DNA from: Oscillospiraceae bacterium
Lineage (GTDB): Bacteria; Bacillota; Clostridia; Oscillospirales; Oscillospiraceae
Assembly: GCA_017535635.1 (NCBI GenBank)
Contig: JAFXTU010000040.1
Coordinates: 24,208-88,207, forward strand
Direction: 5' to 3'
Length of the DNA stretch: 64,000 bases
The notes below the pieces were generated by a model. The model saw only the letters and a program-made list of their open reading frames with translations, was not told the DNA's origin and searched no databases. How positions within the stretch are numbered: the stretch's first letter is position 1; the number at the start of each line of letters is the position of its first letter. The position numbers and the translations under genes were made by a program. Below are positions 57,836-64,000 of the stretch, piece after piece.

Positions 57836-58720
57836 ATGGCAAGTTATGTTTTGAGCTGCTGCTCCACCGCCGACCTGACGAAGGAGCATTTCGAGGCCCG
57901 GGGCATCCGGTATATCTGCTTCCACTACTGGCTGGACGGAAAGGAGTACCCCGACGACCTGGGGCAGAGCATCTCCTTCCCGGATTTCTACGGGGCCATG
58001 GCCCGGGGGGCCGAGACCAGGACCAGCCAGATCAACATCTCCGAATATCTGGAATACTTCGAGCAGTTCCTCTCCCAGGGGCTGGACGTACTCCACGTCA
58101 CCCTCTCCTCCGGCATCTCCGGCACCTACAATTCCGCCATGGACGCCCTGCGCATCTGCCGGGAGCGGTACCCGGAGCGGAAGATCTACGTGGTGGACTC
58201 CCTGGGGGCCTCTTCCGGCTACGGCCTCCTGATGGACGCCCTGGCGGACCGGCGGGACGAGGGCTACGATATCGACGCCCTGCGGGACTGGGCGGAGGCG
58301 AACCGCCTGCGGCTCAACCACTGGTTCTTTTCCACGGACCTGAGCTTCTACGTGAAGGGCGGGCGCATCTCCCGGGCGGCGGGCATCTTCGGCGGCATGC
58401 TGAACATCTGCCCCCTCCTGGACATGGACGCCCTGGGGCGGCTGATCCCCCGCTTCAAGATCCCCGGCAAAAAGCGGGTGATCCGGGAGATCGTGAAGAA
58501 GATGGAGGAGTGCGCCGAGGGCGGGCTGAATTACTCCGGCAAGGTGTACATCAGCCAGTCCGAGTGTCTGGAGGACGCCCGGGCCGTGGCGGAGTTCGTC
58601 GAAGCGCGCTTCCCCAAAATGCAGGGGAAGGTAGAGATCAACTACGTGGGCAACCTCATCGGCAGCCACACCGGCCCCGGCACCGTGGCTCTGTTCTTCT
58701 GGGGGAAGACGAGGGTCTGA
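57836..58720 (+). CDS. DegV family protein (fatty-acid-binding)
   Basis: A 294-residue DegV/FakB-type protein. 'YVLSCCSTADLTKEHFEARGI' is the N-terminal motif, 'TSQINISEYLEYFEQFLSQG' and 'LHVTLSSGISGTYNSA' the fatty-acid pocket and conserved Ser, and 'VDSLGASSGYGLLM' the next loop. FakB proteins present fatty acids to the FakA kinase for phosphorylation (established in Staphylococcus). No fakA gene is in the window. Followed by a strong terminator. Confidence 0.93.
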   Translation: MASYVLSCCSTADLTKEHFEARGIRYICFHYWLDGKEYPDDLGQSISFPDFYGAMARGAETRTSQINISEYLEYFEQFLSQGLDVLHVTLSSGISGTYNSAMDALRICRERYPERKIYVVDSLGASSGYGLLMDALADRRDEGYDIDALRDWAEANRLRLNHWFFSTDLSFYVKGGRISRAAGIFGGMLNICPLLDMDALGRLIPRFKIPGKKRVIREIVKKMEECAEGGLNYSGKVYISQSECLEDARAVAEFVEARFPKMQGKVEINYVGNLIGSHTGPGTVALFFWGKTRV

Positions 58721-58761
58721 GGGTAGTGATTGGCGGCAGGTGAACGGCTGGAAAAAGGTTT

Positions 58762-58795
58762 GCGGGAGAGGCTTCAGGCCTCTCCCGCGATTTTT
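58762..58795 (+). terminator. Intrinsic terminator of the degV-family gene
   Basis: GCGGGAGAGGC (58762-58772) pairs with 58778-58788 over TTCAG and is followed by GA then T5. Confidence 0.85.
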
Positions 58796-58804
58796 CCATG
58801 CGCT

Positions 58805-59080
58805 TTACTTTTTCCGCAGTCCCCGCACGGCCAGGAGGACGCACGCCAGCGCCGCTAGGGCCAGAATGCCCTGTACCGCCGCCAGGGCCGGGAAGGCGGC
58901 CCCCTTCCCGTTCAGGGTAAGGCCCTTGTGCCAAAAGATCAGCGCCGGGGGCGTCACCGCCAGGGCCGCGAGCCCGGCGGCCAGGGCAAAGCCGGGCTGC
59001 TTCTGCCTCAGCAGGAGCGCCGCCAGAACCACCGCCATCAGCACCGCAAGGCTGAATATCATCGCAACCACGGCTTCCAT
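58805..59080 (-). CDS. Small three-TM membrane protein of unknown function
   Basis: A 91-residue hydrophobic protein. ATG 59080 has GGGAGG seven bases upstream; upstream in-frame codons are polar. Three TM helices are likely (about 3-20, 28-46 and 65-86). No family recognised. It ends beside the degV terminator on the opposite strand. Confidence 0.65.
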   Translation of the reverse strand: MEAVVAMIFSLAVLMAVVLAALLLRQKQPGFALAAGLAALAVTPPALIFWHKGLTLNGKGAAFPALAAVQGILALAALACVLLAVRGLRKK

Positions 59081-59150
59081 AAATACGCCTCCCTTGCCCT
59101 TTTCTCCTATATATTTTGAGTCTACCACACTCCGGTGGCCTTTTTCAAGG

Positions 59151-61106
59151 CTACCCTTCCTCCGGAAGGGGCTCCGGGGGCAGGCCAGTGATCTCGTAGA
59201 CCGTATACTCCCCCGGCTGCTCCGGGTCCGGCAGCACCAGGACCCGCTTCACCTCCCTCCGACCCAGGCCTTCCGGGTCCGGGATCAGGGTGACGTCCAT
59301 GGTGCAGCGCACGGCGTAGCCCAGCTCCCAGCGGTGCTCTCCGTCGGCAGCGCGCCCCCGCAGGGCGGCGGTGGCCTCCTCGTCGATGGCGTAATTCAGC
59401 TGCAGCCGGACCTCCTCGGTCCCCTCCGGGGGACCGTCGGGGGCGACGCGGAAGCCTCTCGGCCAGTTGTACACGGCGCGCTTCGCCGCTTCGACGGCCA
59501 TATCCGGGTCCTCCACCAGGGGCAGGGGCGTGGGCTCAGGCGTCGGCTCAGGCGTGGGCGCGGGCGTAGGTTCAGGCGTGGGCATGGGCGCGGGGCCCTC
59601 GCCCCATTCCAGGGCCGCGCTCACCCGGTCATCCCCCTCCGGGACGGTATAGGTGGTATCGGGGCTGTGGATATTCGCAAAGCTGCCGCCGTTTTCGCTC
59701 TCCCAGGTCACCATGATCGGCTCCCCTGTCGGGATCACCACCCGGACGGTCAGCTTTTCCCCGGGATAGGCGTAGACGCTGAAGCCTCCCGCCGCGCTGG
59801 TGTAGGCTCCGTCGTACCAGACCTCATACCGGTGCGTCCCAGTGGGGAAGGTCACCTTCACCTGCTCCGAGGGGCGGAAGAAGGCGGTGAGGGCCGCGTC
59901 CCCCTCCCCGGTGGTGAACACGGCGTCGGCGCTATGGGGGTCGGACAGGCGGAAATTGCTCCCTCCGCTGAGCTCCCAGCGGTCGAAGGCATAGCCCGGG
60001 TCCGGGCGGGCAAGGAGACTCAGCTCCGTCCCGCTTGGGTAGTCTCCGGAGAGGGTCTCCGCCAGCCCGGCGGGGAGGCTTCCCCCTTCGGAGGAAGACA
60101 CCGTCAGCCGGTACAGCTTCCCTTCCTCCTGCGGCTTCCCCCCGGCGAAGGAGCAGCCCACGGCGAGGGCCAGCAGGAGCAGCGCCGCCAGGAGGACCGG
60201 CAGGGCCGTCTTCTTTTCCCGGGCAATGCGCCGGATCCGCTCCTTCAGGGCCCGCTTGCCCCCGTTCATGCCCGTGGCGGCGGTGAGGAGCCCGCCCCGG
60301 CTCCGGACGGCGGAGAGGCGGATCACCGTCTCCCCATAGGCCTGCCGCTCCCCCTCTCCCAGGTCCCGGAGGGCCCCGGCGTCCGCCGCCAGCTCGCTGT
60401 CCCTCCGGGAAGCGGCAGCCGCCAGCCACACCAGGGGGTCGCACCAGTGGAGGGCCAGGGCGGCGCTCCGCAGCAGGACCCAGAGCCCGTCCCCGTGGCG
60501 GAAATGGCTCAGCTCATGCTTCAGGACGTGGGCCCGGACCGCTTCGTCCTCCGCAGCGGCGGGGGAGAGGTAGACCCGGCGGAAAAAAAGGCAGCTCCCC
60601 TCCAGCCCCGGCACCACGTACACCGGCAGGGGGAAGTCCCCTGCCTCCAGCCGCCGCCCCCGCCGGAGGCGCAGCCGGAACCGCAGGTTCTCCCCCAGGA
60701 ACCAGAGCGCCGTCAGCGCCGCTCCGGCGCCCCAGAGCCCGAGCATCCAGGGAATGGGGGAGGAGGGCGGCGGCGCCGCCGGTTTTCCGTCCGGCGGCAG
60801 GGGCGCGGGCCTGGCCTCCCCCGCGGGAGGGACCTGGCCCGGGGAGGCGTACGCCGTCCCCTCCGCCGTGGCGGTCGCTTCCCCTTGGACAGCGGACTCC
60901 TCTCGGAGCAGCAGCTCCTCCCCCCAGGCGCGGACGCCGAAGGAGGCGTGCAGCAGCGAGCCGGGGAAGAGCAGCCGCAGCAGCACCGGGAGCCAGAGGG
61001 CGTAGCGGAGGGCGGCCCCCAGCCTCCGGCCCAGCGCGGCCCGGAGAAGCAGCGCCGCGGCGGTGAGGACCGCGCCGGAGAGCAGCCAGAACACAAGCTC
61101 AGTCAT
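59151..61106 (-). CDS. M56 (BlaR1/MecR1-type) membrane metallopeptidase with repeat-rich exodomain
   Basis: A 651-residue protein. The N-terminal part has TM helices, then the zinc-binding 'HELSH' motif in 'VLKHELSHFRHGDG' and 'SELAADAGALRDLGEGER', the M56 signature (about residues 190-260). A TM helix near 300 leads to a large exodomain instead of a penicillin sensor: a Gly-Tyr-Phe-Trp segment like 'DPGYAFDRWEL' of bacterial repeat domains, and a 'PTPEP' linker (about 515-540). The start overlaps the blaI-type gene by 8 nt. It would sense an extracellular cue and cleave the repressor (family knowledge). Confidence 0.88.
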   Translation of the reverse strand: MTELVFWLLSGAVLTAAALLLRAALGRRLGAALRYALWLPVLLRLLFPGSLLHASFGVRAWGEELLLREESAVQGEATATAEGTAYASPGQVPPAGEARPAPLPPDGKPAAPPPSSPIPWMLGLWGAGAALTALWFLGENLRFRLRLRRGRRLEAGDFPLPVYVVPGLEGSCLFFRRVYLSPAAAEDEAVRAHVLKHELSHFRHGDGLWVLLRSAALALHWCDPLVWLAAAASRRDSELAADAGALRDLGEGERQAYGETVIRLSAVRSRGGLLTAATGMNGGKRALKERIRRIAREKKTALPVLLAALLLLALAVGCSFAGGKPQEEGKLYRLTVSSSEGGSLPAGLAETLSGDYPSGTELSLLARPDPGYAFDRWELSGGSNFRLSDPHSADAVFTTGEGDAALTAFFRPSEQVKVTFPTGTHRYEVWYDGAYTSAAGGFSVYAYPGEKLTVRVVIPTGEPIMVTWESENGGSFANIHSPDTTYTVPEGDDRVSAALEWGEGPAPMPTPEPTPAPTPEPTPEPTPLPLVEDPDMAVEAAKRAVYNWPRGFRVAPDGPPEGTEEVRLQLNYAIDEEATAALRGRAADGEHRWELGYAVRCTMDVTLIPDPEGLGRREVKRVLVLPDPEQPGEYTVYEITGLPPEPLPEEG

Positions 61107-61476
61107 GCTTTTCCCCTCCCTCTCGGAGGATGGCCGTCAGCTCCTCCACCTCGGCCCGGCTGAGCTCGCAGCTCTCGGCCATGGTGCTGAGAAGGAGGCC
61201 CAGGCCCCCGGTGCGGACCCGGCGGAGGACGCTTTTCGCCTCCCAGGCCACCGCCTCCTCCCGGCTGAGCCGGGGGACCCAGCGCCGGGGCCGCCCTTCC
61301 AGGGCCTCCACGGCCCCCTGCCCGGCCAGCCTTCCCAGCATGATGTTCACGGTGGCCTTGGTCCAGCCGGTGTCCTCCCGCAGGGCCTCCACCAGCTCCC
61401 CGATGCTGGCCCCGCCCGTCTGCCACAGGAGATTCATGAGCTTCCACTCCCCGTCGGACAGGGTATTCTGACGCAT
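61099..61476 (-). CDS. BlaI/MecI/CopY family repressor
   Basis: A 125-residue winged-helix repressor: 'LSDGEWKLMNLLWQTGGASIGELVEALREDTGWTKATVNIMLGRLAGQGAVEAL' is the DNA-binding domain (about 6-60), followed by a dimerisation domain. Coupled to the M56 peptidase, whose activated form cleaves such repressors. The promoter on its strand overlaps an inverted repeat (61507-61539). No beta-lactamase gene is adjacent, so the regulon is unknown. Confidence 0.92.
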   Translation of the reverse strand: MRQNTLSDGEWKLMNLLWQTGGASIGELVEALREDTGWTKATVNIMLGRLAGQGAVEALEGRPRRWVPRLSREEAVAWEAKSVLRRVRTGGLGLLLSTMAESCELSRAEVEELTAILREGGEKHD

Positions 61477-61506
61477 GGCGGCACTTCCTTTCCCGAAAAT
61501 TGACTT

Positions 61507-61546
61507 CTGTTATCCTGAGCATAGCACACGGTATAACAGTTGTCAA
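61507..61546 (-). promoter_or_regulatory. Promoter and putative operator of the blaI-M56 pair
   Basis: On the minus strand TTGACA (complement of 61541-61546) and TATGCT (complement of 61518-61523) are 17 bp apart. CTGTTAT (61507-61513) and ATAACAG (61533-61539) form an inverted repeat within the promoter, consistent with BlaI-type autorepression. Confidence 0.75.
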
Positions 61547-61588
61547 CCTTTGGTTTTTCTCATCCCTGGGTTTTCCAGGCAGCCCCTC

Positions 61589-61652
61589 TTGACAGCGCTG
61601 CCTACCTCGCGTATACTACCCTTAGCCAGCAAGACTAAGTTATATGGCTAAG
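61589..61652 (+). promoter_or_regulatory. Promoter and operator of the Phd-PIN toxin-antitoxin pair
   Basis: TTGACA (61589-61594) and TATACT (61612-61617) are 17 bp apart. CTTAGCCA (61621-61628) and TGGCTAAG (61645-61652) form an 8-bp inverted repeat over the start site, the right half merging with the SD AAGGAG. The antitoxin probably binds here. Confidence 0.8.
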
Positions 61653-61663
61653 GAGTGGTCGGC

Positions 61664-61906
61664 ATGACACAGGTGAATATGCTGGAAGCGAAATCGGAGC
61701 TCTCCAGGCTGATCCGTATGCTGGAGAACCGGGAAGAAAACGTGATTTATATTGCCAGAAACAACAAGATCGTGGCCGATATCACGCTGCACAGGGAATC
61801 CGCTGCGGCAAAGCGGATCGGGGTGGCCAAAGGCAAATTCACGGTTCCCGCGGAATTCGACGCCTGGGATCAAGAGGTGGGACAAATGTTCGGAGGCGAA
61901 ATATGA
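61664..61906 (+). CDS. Phd/YefM-type antitoxin
   Basis: An 80-residue protein; ATG 61664 eight bases after AAGGAG. 'VNMLEAKSELSRLIRML' and 'VIYIARNNKIVADI' are typical of the Phd/YefM DNA-binding fold; the C-terminal tail would bind toxin. Its stop overlaps the toxin ATG (ATGA). Confidence 0.88.
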   Translation: MTQVNMLEAKSELSRLIRMLENREENVIYIARNNKIVADITLHRESAAAKRIGVAKGKFTVPAEFDAWDQEVGQMFGGEI

Positions 61907-62307
61907 AGATCCTGCTGGACACCCATATTCTTCTCTGGGCGCTGACAGACGATCCCCACCTTCCGTCGAAGGCCAGAAGGCTGATCGAGAACCCGGACAA
62001 CACGGTATTTTACAGCATCGTGTCTCCCTGGGAGGTAGAGATCAAACGGCTGGCCCACCCGAAGGAAATGGCCCTCGGCGCCGAAGAGTTGGTCGGATAC
62101 TGCGCAGAATCCGGGTTTCACTGCCTTCCCGTCCGGGAAGAACACATTTTCCTGCTGGGAAGCCTGCAGAGAGAACCCCTTTCGCCGCCCCACCGTGATC
62201 CGTTTGACCGGATCATGGTCTGTCAATGCGCGTCCGACAATCTGCTTTTTGTCACCCACGACGCACTCATCGCAGGCTATACCGATCCCTGTATTTTCTT
62301 CGTATGA
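61903..62307 (+). CDS. PIN-domain toxin (VapC-like)
   Basis: A 134-residue PIN nuclease: 'ILLDTHILLWAL' (first Asp), 'VSPWEVEIK' (Glu), 'HRDPFDRIMVCQC' (Asp pair) and 'FVTHD'. This is the subfamily usually paired with Phd-type antitoxins, as here. Expected to cleave a structured RNA such as tRNA or rRNA (family knowledge); the target is unknown. It borders the ribosomal cluster. Confidence 0.88.
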   Translation: MKILLDTHILLWALTDDPHLPSKARRLIENPDNTVFYSIVSPWEVEIKRLAHPKEMALGAEELVGYCAESGFHCLPVREEHIFLLGSLQREPLSPPHRDPFDRIMVCQCASDNLLFVTHDALIAGYTDPCIFFV

Positions 62308-62325
62308 AATGATATCAATTCCCGC

Positions 62326-62354
62326 TTGACATTGGAAATCCTCCGTGGTATCAT
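62326..62354 (+). promoter_or_regulatory. Promoter of the rpmG-secE-nusG transcript
   Basis: TTGACA (62326-62331) and TATCAT (62349-62354) with a 17-bp spacer, about 100 bp before rpmG. Confidence 0.8.
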
Positions 62355-62461
62355 GCCTTTACCTGTCGGCAGACGGGCTTGTTTTGCTGTGCGCAAAAGC
62401 CCGCAGCGCAGGGAGGCAACAGGGCCAAATTGGCCGAATCTTAGAAGGAGGTGCCGCAAAC

Positions 62462-62626
62462 ATGGCGAAGAACGGAGCTCGCGTTCGGGTCACCCTTCGG
62501 TGCAACGAATGCAAGCAGAGGAACTACAACACCGTGAAGAACAAAAAGAACACCACGGAACGTCTCGAGCTCAACAAGTACTGCCGTTTCTGCCGCAAGC
62601 ACACCGTGCATACGGAAACGAAGTAA
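62462..62626 (+). CDS. rpmG: 50S ribosomal protein L33
   Basis: A 54-residue zinc-binding form: '[18 protein letters not shown]' and '[15 protein letters not shown]' contain two CxxC pairs. Start 62462 follows GGAGGT. Its place before secE and nusG is the standard order in Firmicutes. Confidence 0.96.
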   Translation: MAKNGARVRVTLRCNECKQRNYNTVKNKKNTTERLELNKYCRFCRKHTVHTETK

Positions 62627-62641
62627 GGCAGGAGGAGAGAC

Positions 62642-62878
62642 ATGGCAAACGAAAAGAACGCGAAAGAGAACTGGTTCAAGCGCGCCTGGAAGGCGATCAA
62701 GAACTGGTTCCGGGGCATGAAGAGCGAGCTGAAAAAGGTCGTCTGGCCCAATCGGAAGACCATCACGAAGAACGTCATCGTGGCCCTGACCGTTATGGTG
62801 GCCTCCGGCGTCGTGATCTGGGCTTTCGATCAGGTGGCCATGCTGATCGTTCAGACGCTCATCTCCATCGGCCACTAA
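62642..62878 (+). CDS. secE: Preprotein translocase subunit SecE
   Basis: A 78-residue single-TM protein: 'ELKKVVWPNRKTITKNVIVALTVM' is the SecE motif, with the TM at about residues 48-70. It clamps the SecY channel halves. SD GGAGGAG. Confidence 0.95.
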   Translation: MANEKNAKENWFKRAWKAIKNWFRGMKSELKKVVWPNRKTITKNVIVALTVMVASGVVIWAFDQVAMLIVQTLISIGH

Positions 62879-62893
62879 GCGAGGGACGGCACA

Positions 62894-63457
62894 ATGGCAG
62901 ATCAGGCGCAGTGGTACGTCCTGCACACCTACTCCGGCTATGAGAACAAGGTGCAGGCCTCCATCTTCAAGGCCCGGGTCAACCGGCACATGGAGGATCT
63001 GATCCAGGATGTGAACATCCCCACGGAGACCGTCACCGAGATCGAGGACGGGAAGACCGTGGTGAAGGAGCGCAAATCCTTCCCCGGTTACGTCCTGGTG
63101 AAGATGGTCCTTACCAACGAGAGCTGGCAGGTGGTCCGCAACATCACCGGCGTCACCGGGTTCGTGGGCGGCGAGGCCCGCGGCTCCGGCGGCTCCAGTC
63201 CCGACGGCAAGGCCCTCCTGGCCATCCCCCTGACGGAGCAGGAGATCCTGGCGCTGGGCGTGGAAAAGCGGGAGATCTCCATCGGCTTCCAGGTGGGCGA
63301 CAGCGTCAAGGTGCTGGACGGGCCCCTGGAGGGCTTCATCGGCACGGTGGACGAGCTGGAGCCGGAGCGCAACCGGGTCCGGGTGGCGGTCAGCATGTTC
63401 GGCCGCGAGACCCCCGTGGAGCTGGAGCTGGACCAGGTGGAAGCCATCAGCAAGTAA
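62894..63457 (+). CDS. nusG: Transcription termination/antitermination factor NusG
   Basis: A 187-residue protein: the NGN domain starts 'QWYVLHTYSGYENKVQASI', with 'RKSFPGYVLVKMVLTNESWQVVRNITGVTGFVG'; the KOW domain is 'FQVGDSVKVLDGPLEGFIGTVDEL'. It binds the RNA polymerase clamp and links transcription to translation. Full length. A heptamer array starts at its stop codon. Confidence 0.97.
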   Translation: MADQAQWYVLHTYSGYENKVQASIFKARVNRHMEDLIQDVNIPTETVTEIEDGKTVVKERKSFPGYVLVKMVLTNESWQVVRNITGVTGFVGGEARGSGGSSPDGKALLAIPLTEQEILALGVEKREISIGFQVGDSVKVLDGPLEGFIGTVDELEPERNRVRVAVSMFGRETPVELELDQVEAISK

Positions 63458-63490
63458 GTTAACAGTTAATGGTTAATAGTTAACCGTTAA
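63457..63490. repeat. Heptamer array at the nusG stop codon
   Basis: Five units of AGTTAAC/AGTTAAT/GGTTAAT are in a row starting within the nusG stop (TAAGTTAAC). Confidence 0.75.
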
Positions 63491-63748
63491 AGGGAAGATA
63501 CCGGTGCGCTCAGCACCGTGTATCACCGAAGTCCCCCGTTCCCCAAATCGGAGCCCAGCGAAGCGGGTTCGATTTGGAGAGGAGATGCCGATGCAGCTTG
63601 CAAGCATTCGCGCTGGCGCGGATGCGCAGCCCTGCATCGTGCATCGACGAAGTGGGAGGAAGGAAGCCGCTCCGGCGGCAGGCCCTTCCGCCAAAAGCCG
63701 CCGGCGCGAGGCCGGTCGGCACCACATTTTAATTGGAGGTAACAGTCA
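63491..63748 (+). promoter_or_regulatory. Structured intergenic leader before rplK
   Basis: No gene is seen. Three stems are visible: CGGTGC/GCACCG (63502-63518), CCAAATCG/CGATTTGG (63543-63577) and CGATGCAG/CTGCATCG (63589-63639). It is either a repeat element or a ribosomal protein leader; L1-binding leaders precede rplK or rplA in many bacteria. Confidence 0.45.
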
Positions 63749-64000
63749 GTGGCACCCAAAAATCAGAAAGTCACCGGAATCGTCAAGCTTCAGATCCCCG
63801 CCGGCAAAGCGACGCCGGCGCCCCCCGTGGGCCCCGCCCTTGGCCAGCACGGCGTGAACATCGCCGCCTTCACCAAGGAATTCAACGAGCGCACCAAGGC
63901 CGACATGGGCCTGACCATCCCCGTGGTCATCACCGTTTACGCCGACCGCAGCTTCTCCTTCATCTGCAAGACGCCCCCCGCGGCCGTCCTGCTGAAGAAG
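63749..64000 (+). CDS. rplK: 50S ribosomal protein L11 (5' part)
   Basis: GTG start at 63749, SD TTGGAGGT eight bases upstream. The 84 visible residues contain '[29 protein letters not shown]' and '[15 protein letters not shown]', unmistakable L11. It continues past the window. Confidence 0.97.
   Translation, partial: MAPKNQKVTGIVKLQIPAGKATPAPPVGPALGQHGVNIAAFTKEFNERTKADMGLTIPVVITVYADRSFSFICKTPPAAVLLKK

Overview
The window is about 64 kb of a high-GC, low-redundancy chromosome from a Clostridia-class Firmicute, most likely a gut Oscillospiraceae/Ruminococcaceae-type organism (inference). Supporting signs are a Gram-positive PolC, a class B sortase with an SPxTG-type substrate, LCP, DegV and CsoR-CopA families, an ATPase activator of 2-hydroxyacyl-CoA dehydratases, consensus SD sequences, and the rpmG-secE-nusG-rplK ribosomal/transcription cluster. 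Most genes look GC-rich in the third codon position. The stretch 27.3-30.2 kb is clearly more AT-rich, and 30.2-39 kb is intermediate.

Region 1 (1-9.3 kb) starts with the 3' end of a LivF-type ABC ATPase. It continues with an OmpR-type regulator and histidine kinase, a membrane-anchored putative anti-sigma factor with an ECF-type sigma factor, two tandem paralogous two-TM proteins of unknown function, and a large solute-binding-like lipoprotein. The two paralogs are separated by a nested miniature repeat element. Region 2 (9.3-15.4 kb) has a MerR regulator, a serine beta-lactamase-like hydrolase, glycerol kinase, an alpha/beta hydrolase and a zinc-ribbon membrane protein. Region 3 (15.6-20.6 kb, minus strand) joins a CpsC/CpsD/CpsB-type tyrosine-phosphorylation module to a class B sortase, one SPQTG-anchored surface protein and an LCP protein, with no glycosyltransferases. 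Region 4 (20.9-27.0 kb) carries csoR, copA with a C-terminal fused copper-chaperone domain, and a 994-residue dehydratase activator.

Region 5 (27.2-39.4 kb) looks like a genomic island at tRNA-Ser(GGA). The last 23 nt of the tRNA gene recur, with one mismatch, at 39393-39415. Integrase fragments lie beside both ends. The island holds a metallophosphoesterase truncated into an integrase fragment, a RelB-like/zeta-like toxin-antitoxin pair, and a codirectional cargo of 11 genes: MarR, UroD-like, ACT-MBL, two FMN reductases (one frameshifted), MFS, histidine phosphatase, an old-yellow-enzyme relative, nitroreductase and AzlCD.

Region 6 (40.0-52.2 kb) has a CobW-type metallochaperone with a very His/Asp-rich insert and a GTPase-like partner, polC, an HtrA-type protease, two membrane proteins, a MATE exporter, a HAD phosphatase and NAD synthetase. 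Region 7 (52.3-61.5 kb) has an SDR, a NagD-type HAD, an MFS carrier, a glycerophosphodiesterase, zinc-ribbon and XRE membrane proteins, DegV, and a BlaI/M56 regulatory pair. Region 8 (61.6-64 kb) has a Phd/PIN toxin-antitoxin pair and then rpmG, secE, nusG and the start of rplK.

A recurrent theme is short heptanucleotide-period repeat arrays (units such as GGAGTTA, ATTCATT, AGTTAAC, CACTAAC). Most begin at or within a few bases of a stop codon, and some form fold-back elements of about 120 bp. Two copies of one such element lie in inverted orientation around the polC-htrA pair.
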